Part shown: positions 12,485 to 23,866 of the stretch, piece by piece
How positions within the stretch are numbered: position 1 is the first letter of the stretch
How the letters are laid out: every line of letters begins with the position of its first letter
Assembly: GCF_018446385.1 (NCBI RefSeq)
Contig: NC_056005.1
Location: 62,842,239 to 62,906,238 of the forward strand
Reading direction: 5' to 3'
Origin: Zingiber officinale
Lineage: Eukaryota > Streptophyta > Magnoliopsida > Zingiberales > Zingiberaceae
Length of the DNA: 64,000 nucleotides
Made by a program: the position numbers and the translations under genes
Notes under the pieces: generated by a model
The model's database searches: none
What the model was told of the DNA's origin: nothing
Seen by the model: only the letters and a program-made list of their open reading frames with translations

Positions 12485-12495
12485 AAGTGAGAGAT
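12485..12495 (+). other. Polypurine tract of Copia-2
   Basis: AAGTGAGAGAT lies twelve bases after the RNase H stop and directly before TGTTAAAG, the LTR start. Position and composition are those of a copia plus-strand primer. Confidence 0.85.
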
Positions 12496-13559
12496 TGTTA
12501 AAGTGTATACTAAAAGTCTAGCTTTCTTGTATAAACAATCATTTTGAAATAAGAATCACATTTGCCAAATGTCTATATTTATGCTAAGTATAGTTGTCCA
12601 TTTAATTTATATTGTAGATAACATGGTGTGAGGAGACACATAGAAGATCATGTTATCAGTTCCTTATAAATTATAAATAGTAGCTCACAACCAAGATGGA
12701 ATGGGACAAACCATTGGAGTGGTTGTAGTGTAATTTGGTATTAGTTTATCTTGACTATAAATTACACTAGTACACTTTGAGTGTATTGAGTAGGACCATT
12801 TGAGGTAGTTTCTTTTTATACTGACTCTTTAAAAGAACAAGACCTCTGTTATTATGGAAGTGTGTACTCTTAATCATGATATAATAATAAGCACATATAC
12901 TTAATATTTATTTCTTTAATTTATCAAAGGGTGTGATTAGTTCGATAAATCAATAGGCTCGATAAGTTGGAAAATTATATTATTTATATGGTGTGTTGTT
13001 GATTATAGAATGAAATTGCGGCCTAGTAATCTAGGTTTATAATGTCCCCTTGAGGAGCTCATAAGGATTGTCATGTAAATCCTGCAGGTGGACTTAGTCC
13101 GACATGACAATAAGGTTGAGTGGTACTACTCTTGGAGCTAGATATTAATTAAGTGAGTTGTCAGCAACTCATTTAATTAGTGGGCATTTGATATCTTAAA
13201 GACAAGGACACTGACACACTCATGATAAGAAGGAGCCCATATTGTAATATGGGATTGGTACAGTAGTGCAATAATAACTCTTTAGTAGAATGAGATATTA
13301 TTGATTAACTTGAGTTGGTGTTCGGGGCGAACACGGGAAGGTCAAGCTCATCGAAGACCAAAACCAATTTCTCCTCTGAATCCCTATTATAGCCTCTTAT
13401 TTATAAAGCCTTATATCCACCCAAAAGCCTAGCTTCTTAAGGCCCAAGCTAGGGCCGGCCAAGCCTTGCTTGGAGACCAAACAAGGGGCCGACCAAGCTA
13501 AGCTTGGAGCCCAAGCTAGGGCTGGCCAAGCCTTGCTTGATGCCCAAGCAAGGTGCCGG

Positions 13560-14110
13560 CCACACATAAGAAGAAAAGGAAGTTTTATTTTTTGTAAAAT
13601 CTTTCATTTTATAGAGATCCATAAAAAGGATTTAAAAGGATGATTTTAATATAAAACTTTCCTTTTTTAGATTGGTCACAAAAGGAAATAAAAGGTGTTT
13701 TTATTTTGTTAAAAACTTTCCTTTTATGATGGTTTTAAAAGAGAGTTTTAAATTTTAAAATCTTTCCTTTTTTAGCTTTCTACAAAGGAATAAAAGAGAG
13801 ATTTGAAATTTTTCCTTATTTGTAGTTATCTATAATGTGAAAGAAAGCTTTTAATTTTTGTTATAAAACTTTCCTTCGTGTAATCATGTTTTATTTTAAA
13901 TCTTTTCTTTTATAGATATCCATAAAATGATTTAAAAGAGAGAGATTTTAATTTATAAAACATTCCTTTTATAACTATCCACAAAAGGAATTTTAAAAGA
14001 GAGATTTTAATTTTGTTTAAAATCTTTCCTTGCTTGGAGCATAAGCTTGTGGCCAGCCATGTCATGGGAGAAAAGGAAGTTTTATTTTTTGTTATAAAAC
14101 TTTCCTTTTT
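13560..14110. repeat. AT-rich degenerate tandem repeats in the Copia-2 LTR
   Basis: Around seven irregular units of about 70-80 bp, each containing an AAAACTTTCCTTTT-like block, a TCCATAAAAGGA-like block and a run like TTTAAAAGAGAGATTTT. They lie in the U3 part of the LTR, immediately upstream of the TATA box. Confidence 0.7.
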
Positions 14111-14127
14111 TTGACAAGACCAAGGAA

Positions 14128-14135
14128 TATAAAAG
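14128..14135 (+). promoter_or_regulatory. TATA box of the Copia-2 LTR
   Basis: TATAAAAG in the expected part of the LTR, followed by an untranslated stretch rich in CT. It would mark the U3/R border about 25-35 bp downstream. Inferred from sequence only. Confidence 0.6.
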
Positions 14136-15020
14136 AGAAGGAGGGGGTGCCTCACCTCATAACGCATCTTCTATTCCTCTCTATTCTTCCTTGGTGGCTG
14201 GCCCTTGTTCTTTCTCTTCTCTCCTTTTGTTTTCCCTCTTGGTGGCTGACGGCATCTTGGTGTGGAGATCTCTTGGTGGCCGGTTGCTTGAAGGAGAAGA
14301 AGAAGAGAAGGAAACTCTATTGTCTTGCATCCCTTGGAGGTTAGTTGGTGGCCGGATCTTGGAAGCCTTGGAAGAAGCTTGAGTGGATTTCATCTTGGAA
14401 GATCGTCGTCCACACTACGTCCAAGAGAAGGAGAGGAATACAATAGAAGATCAAGAGGTCTATAAGCTGCAAAAGGTATAACTAGTTATTAGTTTCCGCA
14501 TCATGACTAATTCATCTTTTGTATAGATCTTGGAAACCAAACACGAGAGGTTATCAGTTTTAATTATCGTTTTTGTTATCGATTTTATTTTCCGATTTCA
14601 TGTTTCGATAATGTGTTTCTATTGAGGTCTCTATAGTTAAACCTAGTTTACTATAAGAAGTTAAATATCTGATTTCTTTGTGAGGGTTTGTCTAGGAAGT
14701 GGTGGATGATCTCATACCCAAGAAGGCCTAGTGCCTCACCATGTTTAACCTGGAAGCCGATCTTTGAAATAGATATTTGATAACTTCTATAATATGGTTT
14801 AACTTAGGAAGATCACATCGGTTGAACTTGGAGTAAGAATGTTAAGTTTCATTCCCAATCCAAGTTTAACTTCTAAAAGGAAATTTGGATTAATAATGTT
14901 AAGTATCATTTGCAATCCAAATTTAACTTTAGTAGAGCACATGGGTAGGTAGGATAGTTCTATGCTTGTACAAATTTTTATACAGGGGAACTAGGACGGT
15001 ATTCCGAGTAGCAACCAACA

Positions 15021-15195
15021 GGCACAGCCAGGTCTTGGAAGATCATATCTGAGGAGGCAGGGTCGTGATCCCTCAACATGGCCGTGTCTTTAAATTTTGG
15101 GCCAGAGGAAGCGTCGTCATGCCTCGGAGCACGGTTCTGTCCTCATTCTTCATTTCAGGGGAGGTATGGTCGTGTAGATCCACACGACCACCTCC
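15021..15195 (-). repeat. Athila-like element B, left LTR fragment (outer part)
   Basis: Continues after the SIRE-like insertion at 19401. The joined sequence contains the GGCACGACCGTGCC-type dyads also seen at 21975-22330 in the right LTR of B. The minus orientation is inferred from the gag fragment at 20117-20545. Confidence 0.55.
15191..15195. other. Target-site duplication, left copy (CCTCC)
   Basis: CCTCC immediately precedes the TG of the LTR at 15196 and recurs at 19396-19400 just after the CA of the second LTR, the 5-bp signature of integrase-mediated insertion. Confidence 0.9.
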
Positions 15196-16173
15196 TGTTG
15201 GAACCCCAAGGTTGTTTTGGTGTGATCAACAAGTTAAGTTAGGTCCTGTGTGTATTTAACCTTGTGTCTAAGTGTGCAGGAGCTTAGGAGCACAGGTACT
15301 CGAGCGGAAGACGCAGCTAGCGAGAAGGACGGCATGCTGTGCGTCCGAGGGACGAGGCGCTGCGGAAGAGTACACCGGCGGACGAGAAGGAAGCGCGTGG
15401 TGGTTCCGAGGGACGAAAGCCAGAGCGGAAGATTGCTCGGGGAGCAAGAGACGCAGCTAGCGAGAAGGTCGACGACTGAGGGACGAAGACTGCGGATGAG
15501 TACGCTGGCGGACGAGAAGGAAACACGCGGCAATTCCGAGGGACGAGATGCCGGAGGGAAGCACGCTCGAGAAGACCGGAAGTTGGGTTCGGGTGAGCCC
15601 TTTTCCGGATGGCAGAGATCACCCAAGCAAGCGGATCCGGAGTAGAAGACCCGGACCGAGCTGAACCAAACCGGAGCGGTGGTCCCCGGATGAAAAAGTC
15701 AACATTGGTTGACTTTGGGCTCCGGGGCGCCCGGAGCCACCCGGGGCGCCCGGAACCCTTCCGACGCCCGGACCCAGTATTTTGACCGGATCGAGTCAAA
15801 ACTCGATCTGAACGTTGGGGGAAAAACTTCCAGGCGCCCCCACCAAGGCTATAAATATAGCCTTGGTCCGAAGCTTCATATAAACTCGAAATTTACATTC
15901 CAAACACTTGTGCGCTCTAGCTTCATCTCTTTGTGCTTTCACTGCTGTAAGAGGCTTCTCCGCCTGAAGGAGATATTTTAGTGCACGTTCATTCCTTGGA
16001 TTAACAACCTCCTTAGTTGTAACCAAGTCAAGTTGTGAGCCTCTTCTTTCTGCTTTTTATTTACTGCTAATTTACTTTATGCAAGTGTTCTGTTGAAAGT
16101 TCGAGAAGGGTCTTTTCAGTTTATTTTTTTCAGGCTATTCAACCCCCCTTCTAGCCGGCCCAACGGTCCTACA
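15196..16173 (+). repeat. SIRE-like element, 5' LTR (978 bp)
   Basis: Begins TGTTGGAACCCC and ends GGTCCTACA, matching 18338-19395 throughout. Relative to the other copy it has extra sequence at about 15330-15385 and fewer units of the GC-rich GGGCGCCCGGA module (about three versus six). The open frames on both strands at 15234-15799 arise from this GC-rich composition. Confidence 0.95.
15850..15857 (+). promoter_or_regulatory. TATA box inside an inverted repeat, SIRE-like 5' LTR
   Basis: TATAAATA is framed by CCAAGGC and its inverse GCCTTGG, so the box sits in the middle of a 24-bp near-palindrome. The same arrangement is at 19059-19066 in the other LTR. Confidence 0.7.
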
Positions 16174-16175
16174 AG

Positions 16176-16187
16176 TGGTATCAGAGC
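16176..16187 (+). other. Primer-binding site, SIRE-like element
   Basis: Begins with TGGTATCAGAGC or overlaps it within one to two bases, just inside the 5' LTR end. Complementary to initiator Met tRNA, as in most plant copia elements. Confidence 0.92.
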
Positions 16188-16229
16188 TGAGACGCTTCAG
16201 GAGGACTAACCACCGAACGAAGCAACGAG

Positions 16230-17687
16230 ATGGCCGGATCTAACATCCACCCACCAAAATTCGAGGGGGACTTTGCAAGCTGGAAGAAGCACATGGAGGT
16301 ATTTTTCGGCACCGATTTTAATTTATTACTAATAATGGAACTCGGTTTTGAAGCTCCTGAGGGCAAAGCGAAAAATCAATGGACAAAGAAAGAGCAGGCC
16401 GAGTACGTGGCAAACAAGAAAGCATAATTCCATTTGCTAACCGTACTTCCGCCACAAGAAGTCAACCGTGTCGGCACCTACAACTCGGCAAAGGAGCTTT
16501 GGGAGAAGTTCCTTGAATTACACGAAGGAACATCCGAAGCCAAGCTTGCGAGACGGGACTTACTTCGCAACCAGCTCACCAACCTCCGTCTTGAAGAAAG
16601 TGAAACAATTGCACATCTACACTCAAGGATACAGGAGCTCATCATCGGACTTTCGAATCTCGGAGAAGAGGTAAGTAACCGAGATTCGCTCAGGTACGCT
16701 TTAAATTCCTTCCCTAGAAATTCAAAATGGGCATCACTAGTAGATGCTTTTTACATTTCGAAGGACTTAGAAAAAATTTCATTAGAAGAATTTTTTTCAA
16801 CATTTGAAGTGCATGAGTCAAGATGTGCAGGAATGAGGGAGCCAAAGAACAACGTCGCCCTCAAAGCTTCGAGAGACGAACCTGAATCGGAATCTTCTCT
16901 CGACGACGAAGAAATGGTAATGATGGTAAGACGATTTAAGAAGTTATACAATTCTAGAAAAACTAACCATCCACAGGGTAGAAAGAAAAGAACGATCCGC
17001 TGCTACCATTGCGACGAAGAAGGGCATGTCAAGGACAACTGCCCCAAGCTGAAGAACAAAGACAAGGAAAAGGGTAAGAAGCCTATCCAAAAACGAAAGG
17101 CCCTGAAGGCGACGTGGGACGATACCTCGTCCGAATCGGAAGTCGAAGCATTCTCCAGACTCGCACTGATGGCGAGTCATCAAGACGACGACTGCGATTC
17201 AAGCTCTTCCGAAATGAGCATCGAGAGCATCGATGAAGGGGGAGACACGTCGGAAGAAAGCAGCAGCTCAGGGGGAGAAACAGACAACGAGATCGACAAG
17301 GTAAGTCAGGTACGATCTCTTCCTCCCGATAAAATGTTTAAGTTCGTTAAACTTTTAACAAAAGATTGCTACAAATTAGAAAGTGAAAATAAAAATTTAA
17401 AAGTAATTCTAGCTAAGTCTTGTCCCTTAGAAGAATTAGATAAATTAAAAATAGCAAATGAAAAATTGAAACTTGAAAATGATGATTTGAAAATTCAAGT
17501 AGATAACTTGAAAAACTATGCATGTTCATCTAAAACCAATTTTAGAAGATTTAATAATTTAAATTGGTACTTTAAATATCACCCCGGACAAATTAGGAAC
17601 ATTTCAAGAAAATATGTCCCTAAAAGCTTTTTAATTAATCCAGTAGGGTGGAACCTATATTGGGTTCCTAAAACATGCCTAAACTAA
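16230..17687 (+). pseudogene. gag of the SIRE-like element, one stop codon
   Basis: The frame runs from ATG 16230 to the stop at 17685-17687, about 485 codons, broken only by TAA at 16425-16427. It shows an N-terminal copia gag domain (PPKFEGDFASWKKHMEVFF near residues 9-27), a UBN2-type core with LWEKFLELHEG, a basic stretch, a CX2CX4HX4C knuckle (CYHCDEEGHVKDNC, about 16999-17040), a Ser/Glu/Asp-rich segment and a leucine-heptad region near 17360-17510 likely to form a coiled coil. It ends near WVPKTCLN, a point where pol would follow in an autonomous relative. The rest is open, so readthrough or a very recent stop is possible. Confidence 0.9.
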
Positions 17688-18323
17688 ATTGTAAAATTAG
17701 CGCTTTAAGTGAGAAAATTAAACAAAGAATTTCCTTATGAGGCTTTGTCAAGGAAGTGGTTGTTGCTCCAATAACCAAGAAGGTCTAGTGCCTCGCTACG
17801 ACCTGGAAGCCAAAATATTGAAATAAATGTTTAATTAACTTACTAATAAAGCATTAATACAAGAATTAATTAGTGCTTTAAAAAGGTTATTCAAAACATT
17901 TTATTTTAGAAATTTACTTAGAATTTTTTTTCCCCCTAAGTAATTTTTTTTACGCTTAAAAATTCTCAAAAATTTTAGGATTTTTTTTCTTACTTAGAAA
18001 AATTCTCAAAAATCATTTCTTCCTAAGTTTAAAAAAAAAAAAATCTTTTTCCTGAAACTAGAAATCTTTTCTAAATTACTTAAAAATTTAGAAATTTTTT
18101 GAATTTTTCTAAGTTTTTAAACCCTTAGATTGTTTTTTCTAGGAACCTCACTTTTTTTGTGATCAAAGGGGGAGAAGGGAAAGTATAAGTCTAGGGGGAG
18201 GTAGATAGATTTAATTTTTTTTATCTTTTCTATCTTTTTGCACTTAAATTGCAAATTAAGTTAATTTACTTAATTTTATTTTATATCTATTTTAACCCTA
18301 CCTTAACTTAGGTTGATCACACC
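17688..18323 (+). other. AT-rich 3' non-coding region of the SIRE-like element
   Basis: Homopolymer T and A runs, without open frames of note. It takes the place of pol. GGGGGAGAAGGG and AGGGGGAGGTAG at about 18170-18205 are extra purine tracts ahead of the true one. Confidence 0.75.
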
Positions 18324-18337
18324 AAAAAGGGGGAGAT
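18324..18337 (+). other. Polypurine tract, SIRE-like element
   Basis: AAAAAGGGGGAGAT ends one base before TGTTGG of the 3' LTR. Confidence 0.9.
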
Positions 18338-19395
18338 TGTTGGAACCCCAAGGTTGTTTTGGTGTGATCAACAAGTTAAGTTAGGTCCTGTGTGTTTCTA
18401 ACCTTGTGTCTAAGTGTGCAGGAGCTTAGGAGCACAAGTAGTCGAGCGGAAGACGAAACTAGCGAGAAGGACGGCAGTCCGAGGGACGAGGTGTTGCAGA
18501 AGAGTACGAGAAGGAAGCGCGTGGTGGTTCCGAGGGACGAAAGCCGGAGCGGAAGATTGCTCGGGGAGCAAGAGACGCAGCTAGCGAGAAGGTCGACGAC
18601 CGAGGGACGAAGACTGCGGATGAGTACGCTGGCGGACGAGAAGGAAACACGCGGCAATTCCGAGGGACGAGAAGCTGGAGGGAAGCACGCTCGAGAAGAC
18701 CGGAAGTTGGGTTCGGGTGAGCCCTTTTCCGGATGGCAGAGATCACCCAAGCAAGCGGATCCGTAGTAGAAGACCCGGACCGAGCTGAACCAAACCGGAG
18801 CAGTGGTCCCTGGATGAAAAAGTCAACATTGGTTGACTTTGGGCTCCGGGGCGCCCGGAACAGTCCGAGCCGCCCGGAGTAGCCCAGGGCGCCCGGAACA
18901 GTCCGGGGCGCCCGGAGAAGCCCGGGGCGCCCGGAACCCTTCCGGGCGCCCGAACCCAATATTTTGACCAGATCAAGTCAAAACTCGATCTGAACATTGG
19001 GGGATAAAATTTATCCCCCCAGGGCGCCCGGAACCCTTCCAGGCGCCCCGACCAAGGCTATAAATATAGCCTTGGTCCAGAAGCTTCATATAAACTCAAA
19101 AATTTACATTCCAAACACTTGTGCGCTTCTGTTCTAGTTTAGCTTCTGTCTTTTGTGCTTTCACTACTGTAAGAGGCTTCTCCGCCTGAAGGAGATATTT
19201 TAGTGCACGTTCATTCTTTGGATTAACAACCTCCTTGGTTGTAACCAAGTCAAGTTGTGAGCCTCTTCTTTCTGCTTTTTATTTACTGCTAATTTACTTT
19301 ATGCAAGTGTTCTGTTGAAAGTTCGAGAAGGGTCTTTTCTGTTTATTTTTTTCAGGCTATTCAACCCCCCTTTTAGCCGGTCCAACAGTCCTACA
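18338..19395 (+). repeat. SIRE-like element, 3' LTR (1058 bp)
   Basis: Matches the 5' LTR and ends AGTCCTACA. It is longer mainly because the GCGCCCGGA module at about 18848-18955 is expanded. TATAAATA lies at 19059-19066. Confidence 0.95.
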
Positions 19396-19400
19396 CCTCC
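19396..19400. other. Target-site duplication, right copy (CCTCC)
   Basis: Identical to 15191-15195; see the left copy. Confidence 0.9.
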
Positions 19401-19866
19401 ATACTAGCTTCGATTGGTTCCAATTCTCTACCCATTGAGAGACACAACCGTGCCATAGGGCATGGCGATGTCAAGTCTTCTTCACAGCATGGGAGGCATG
19501 ACCGTGTCGATCCACACGGTCGTGCCCCTTTTGGGCTCTGGATGACACACGACTCCAAATGTAGGGGCACGGCCATGCCACGGGGCATGACCATATCTTG
19601 GCTTTTGACTCTAGGGAGGCACAATCGTGCCAAGAGGCATGGCCAACCTCTTCTTTGAGTAGTTCTGAGGTATGTTTTTATCTTTATTTATTCTCCAAAT
19701 CGCAACATATCAATCAAAAAATGACAAAAGAGCAGATCTCTGATAAAGAGAAAAATAATACTAAAATAATGATAAAATAAGGTGTAACAACATAGAATGT
19801 AATCAAGAAATATAAGTATATGTGCATTAAAATAAGGATAAATGTGTATACAAACTACGCACATCA
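19401..19866 (-). repeat. Athila-like element B, left LTR fragment (inner part)
   Basis: Continues 15021-15195. It carries dyads such as GGCACGGCCATGCC and ends ACTACGCACATCA, the outer end of an Athila-type LTR read on the minus strand. Element A ends with the same CTACGCACATCA at 37390 and 45321. Confidence 0.65.
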
Positions 19867-20099
19867 CACGGCCTGCCCAAGCTAATTTTCGAATGAGGCT
19901 TCATTGTGCATTCTTTATCCATGTTTGCTCCATATCGCATCTGATTAATGAAAATAAGGCAAAAGAAAATCTCAAACAAAAGAAGTAATCATACCGATAA
20001 AATGATAAAATGGAGTGTGATAACATAAATTATAATCAAGAAATGTAAGTGAATGTGCATCAATCAATGTCTAAAAGCATATATAATCTACACACATCA
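19867..20099 (-). repeat. Second LTR end of element B family, fragment
   Basis: This resembles the preceding 230 bases (both have a GCAAAAGA.AATCTC block, a GATAAAATGGAGTGTG / GATAAAATAAGGTGTA block and a CACATCA end), so two LTR ends stand side by side. Inference: a solo or truncated LTR next to another, from unequal recombination or internal deletion. Confidence 0.6.
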
Positions 20100-20116
20100 C
20101 ATTGTAAGCCATTTCT

Positions 20117-20545
20117 CCAACCCATGATGAGGGCATTGCTCAATAAACTTTTAAATCTCTCCTATGCTGCGAATAATTATTCTTCCTCTATTTGAGTAAA
20201 GTTCATGATTTGGTTTCTCATGAATGTTATCCTACTAGGCGGGAAAAAGTAATTCAGAAAGCATTGCTCCAATTGTTCCCAACTCATTATGCTTTGTGGA
20301 TGAAGGGAACTCAACTAAGTCTTTGCTCTACCCTTGAGGCTAAATGAAAATGGTAGCAATTAAATAGCATTTTTTGGGATTCCTTCACACTTTACCGTAC
20401 TACAATATTCTTGAAATATCTTAAAGTGTAAGTATGGATTTTTAGAATTTTCTCTTCCAAATTTGTGAGCTTGAATCATGGAAATCAGTGTTGGGTTAAG
20501 TTGAAAGTTGACAGTATCAATCTGTGGTCTTACAATGGGATCCAA
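20117..20545 (-). pseudogene. Athila-like gag fragment of element B
   Basis: Minus-strand translation from 20545 reads an Athila-type gag: a NFQLNPTLISMIQAHKFG-type segment followed, after a gap in frame, by SWEQLEQCFLNYFFPPS and an ERFKSLLSN.L helix with two stops. The gag of element A at 42774-43208 shows the same order with better preservation. Protease and pol are missing, since LTR-like sequence follows at 20099. Confidence 0.8.
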
Positions 20546-20770
20546 TCATCTTGCAAATATTAGTGTGTAAAATTCTCTCAAAGGCCTATCTGTTATGTTA
20601 GTGCTCAAAGAAAAAATAAAAGTGCAGAATTAAAAATAAGAAAGAGAATACAAAGATAAGAAAAAGAAATTGCAAGATATAAACAAAATAAGATAATGCA
20701 AAAATTTAAAAAGAAAAAGAAAATTATCTAGAGTAATTCATACTAATCAACTAATATTAATTAGAAACAA

Positions 20771-20788
20771 TCCCCAACAACGATGCTA
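20771..20788 (-). other. Degenerate primer-binding site of element B
   Basis: Minus-strand TAGCATCGTTGTTGGGGA is a mutated form of the TGGCGTCGTTGCCGGGGA at 43591-43608 in element A, at the same place between gag and the right LTR. Confidence 0.6.
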
Positions 20789-21199
20789 AAAACTTGTTAT
20801 GCAATCTGTAAGTGTACGAAATTATTGTCAAGTAATAAAAATATTGATCCACGGGGATCATTGATTAAGCACTAGTGACTTTGCAAAGCAAGTTATCTAG
20901 ACTATTGAAGGTTGGTTGAACACTTGTGAGCAAGAGATTGAGAGAGAGAGAGGGTTGAGAGAGCAAGTGAGCAAGAGAGAAGAAGGAATTGGATTTGGAG
21001 GAGAATCTAAGATTTTGGATTCACTATGATGCTAGTTAATGTCTTTAGGAATTATTTATCTCCTGAACTCCTTACCTACACTCTTGTAGGAATTCTAACT
21101 AGAGTCCAGCACAACTTCGCGAAGGTCGTGCTAGAGAGTTTACACTAAGTTTCAACGTTATTAAGTAAATAAGTAACTCTAGAAAAGGGATACCATAAG

Positions 21200-21218
21200 C
21201 CCCCCCCCCCCCCCCCCC
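21200..21218 (+). repeat. Homopolymer of 19 C
   Basis: Uninterrupted C run in the element B LTR. Length in homopolymers is prone to sequencing error. Confidence 0.9.
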
Positions 21219-21974
21219 AGTCATACAATCGCTAGTTATCTCATTAACGTTAGATTAATGTTATTAAATAAAGAAATAACCTAGAAAGTCTAGTTAAAAT
21301 ATTACAAGACCCTCCGATCATACAATCTCTAGATTATACAAGTTAGTTCCTAACATTAAGTTGGGGAAATTCATCCAACTCTAATTAACTTTCCTTGTAG
21401 AGAATTAACCTTCATTTTAAGGAGATACTATAGAAAGTCCGATTAAAGAGATACCTTCTATCACAAAGGTCCCCAATCATTCAATCCAGAGTACCTCCTC
21501 TACACGGTGACCGATCCTCTACATCTAAATGTATTGACCTCACACATATTTCGTCAAAGATATACAAGACACAACACAATAGAACAAGTCATAAACATAT
21601 CATTGAACAAAGAAATGAACAATTACATAGTTCATATATCAACATCACATTATATTTACTTTTTGCATCCTATATTACGAGAATCTACTCCATAGAGAAG
21701 GAATAACAATCCAAAGACAGAAATAATAACATTCTTACAACCTAAATGCAAGAAATGAGGAGAAGGAATGCTTAGCAATGAGTCGTCGATGTCTTCAGAA
21801 TGTTTCCTTACTTCGGAGGTGGACGGATCATCGACGGCTCTTTGATGGAAGCTCTAGGATTTTCCCTAAAGGGGAAAACTCTTTCCCAAGGAAAGGGACA
21901 AAGCCCCAAATCTAAGATAGGTCAAAAGGGAAGAAAAATCCCCTTTTACAACCAGAGGGCACGATCCCTTCACT

Positions 21975-22330
21975 TTCTCCGTCACACAGACGTGCCTCAA
22001 GGCATGATCATGGCGTGTGTTCTATGGCCTAGGGAAGGCATGGTCGTGCCTCAGGGCACACCTGCCCATGAATTTTGCTAGGAAAAGGGGGCACGACTAT
22101 GCCTCTCGGCACAACTGGGTCGTTTCTTGCTCTGAGTTGAAGAGACTCAGTCGTGCCTCTGGGCACGACACGGCCATGTGTTCTACTTGGAGACCTAGCA
22201 TGGTCGTGCCGCTCGGCACGGTCGTGCCTCTCAGCACGGTTGGGCCATCTGTAGCACCGAGGAGTGAGGCATAGCTAGCCCGTGTGGACTTCTGAGGGTG
22301 TGCTCTAGGGTCGTGTCTCCAAGAGACACG
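21975..22330. repeat. Array of GGCACG/CGTGCC dyads in element B LTR
   Basis: Several units show GCATGGTCGTGCCTC followed by GGGCAC or CGGCAC, separated by spacers of about 25-35 bases, the recurrence being about 55 bp. The design is that of the CACGGCCGTG arrays in element A but with a changed core. Confidence 0.65.
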
Positions 22331-22612
22331 GTCGTGTTAGTTGGTACACTTGGCACAATCCTATGTTGTTGTTTTTTCTCCTCCAAAGTCACTCCAACGC
22401 GTGTTCTTCATCCATTTTCGCTTCAAATTGTGTCCTATTAATAAAAATATGCAAAGAATAGATCTTTGAATAAAACAAGTATAAATTGTTATAATAATAA
22501 AATAGAGTACAATAAATATAAAATAAGGTACAATAAACATAGATTATACTTATAAAATATAAATAGATGTGTGTTAAACAATACCTAAAAATAGATATAA
22601 CCTAGCACATCA

Positions 22613-23866
22613 CATACATATATCATACTAGTTATATATTTTAATTAATTTATATGTATATATATAATTTTATTATTCAACAAATTATATCATTTAACAA
22701 ATTATGATCATACAATATGTTAATTATATGTTAAATTGGATAAAAAAATAAAACCAATGACTTAGAAAGTGAAATGAGATTAACAAATTTAATGAATTAA
22801 AAATGGTGAAACCCCACATTAAAAAATTTAAAGCAAATAGTTAAAAATTTTACTTCAGGTGGAATAGTTTAATATTAAAAATTTTAAAATAAATGAATTG
22901 ATTTATATTGAATCAAAACATTAGTATTATTAAAATATTATAAATATGATTAAATGATAAATCTCATTAAAAAAATCTAAACAAATTTTTAAAAGGTAAG
23001 ATTTTTTTTTAAAAAAACGGTGAACAACTTTTAATCACCTGTTTAAAAAAAAATAAGTACAATTAGCCTCCGATCAAAGGTTGAACATGGTCTATGATTT
23101 AAATATTTAATCAATATATTAAGTGATTATAGATGAGGTTAAACAAGCAAAAGTCCTAATAATGAAATTAGACATGAGAAGGGGTTGTACAAGTGAAAAT
23201 CCTAATGATGAAGCTAGACAATATGTGAAGTCCTCGTGATGTTTGAGCTATGCTGGCGTCCATCTTTCTTACAATCTTTCTTACATTTGCAGAGGCTTCA
23301 CAAGTTTCACACAATTTGGGTCTCATTTCACTACTATTTAAGAATCTTAGAGGAATATTTCTCCAAATATTCTATATTTCAAATATCCCCTCAGAGAGAA
23401 GATAAGGATAAAAAGCTACGACAGGCGACTAGTCTTTTAGATTTTTTTTTTTTTTTGTTTTTTTTTAATTCAATGAAAAATATATAAATATTTGAGATAT
23501 TTTTTATGTTAATTTTTTATATTTTTTTATGAGATATTTGATGATCAAATTTAAAATATTTAAAAGTGAGATCATAAATATTTGATTGATAAAATGTTTA
23601 ATTATAAAATTTAAGAAGTGAGATATTTAAATGATGACCTTATCTTATTGTGATTAAGATGATAGCACAGACCTACCTGGACTGACTCCTTTGCCCAGGA
23701 AGGTGCTTGCATTATGATGGGCGAATGTCAGATATGTTTCCTTTGGGTCTTTGTAACCATTGTTTATGTAACCTGCCTTGGCTACTTAGAATAAAGAGTG
23801 GCACTTGCCAACCCAAAATCATTTTTTCTAAAAACAAAAAATCATATACACTTTCTTATTTTGCAG
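22613..23866. other. AT-rich intergenic sequence, no gene recognised
   Basis: Poly-A/T runs and short AT-rich repeats, with a T-rich run at 23443-23467. At 23655-23730 a short stretch looks weakly coding on the plus strand but has an in-frame TGA. It might be an upstream exon or intron of the gene ending at 24001, but splice sites are not convincing. Confidence 0.5.

Larger units (their letters stand above)
12496..15020 (+). repeat. Copia-2 3' LTR, about 2.5 kb
   Basis: Starts TGTTAAAG right after the purine tract and ends AGCAACCAACA at 15020. The right border rests on resemblance to the internal segment at 10736-10982 and on the change of sequence type at 15021. It includes a TATA box at 14128 and a family of pyrimidine/A-rich repeats upstream. 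The open frames at 14111-14393 are within the predicted transcript leader and show no domain. Confidence 0.8.
15196..19395 (+). mobile_element. Complete SIRE-like gag-only LTR element (TR-GAG type), 4.2 kb
   Basis: Two LTRs (15196-16173 and 18338-19395), Met-tRNA primer-binding site, gag, polypurine tract and a 5-bp target duplication are all present, but there is no protease, RT or integrase. Gag runs straight into an AT-rich 3' region. Such elements must borrow enzymes from a related autonomous copia. Gag with a long acidic and coiled-coil tail and a purine tract of the AAAAAGGGGGAGAT kind fit the SIRE/Maximus lineage. It is inserted in the left LTR of element B. Confidence 0.92.
20795..22612 (-). 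repeat. Element B right LTR (5' LTR), about 1.8 kb
   Basis: Runs from the primer-binding site to a CACATCA end like that of element A. It includes a 19-C homopolymer at 21200-21218, a GA-rich stretch near 20930-20990, and an array of GGCACGACCGTGCC-type dyads at 21975-22330. No gene inside; the open frames at 21800-22274 cross the dyad array. Confidence 0.65.

Noticed and set aside
15234..15799. Overlapping open frames on both strands, repeated at 18376-18997
   Set aside because: GC-rich LTR sequence gives long frames in several phases at once. They follow the LTR copies, not a gene.
21200..21218. 19-C run as a functional G-quadruplex or PPT
   Set aside because: No purine-tract position next to an LTR border here, and homopolymer length may be a sequencing error.
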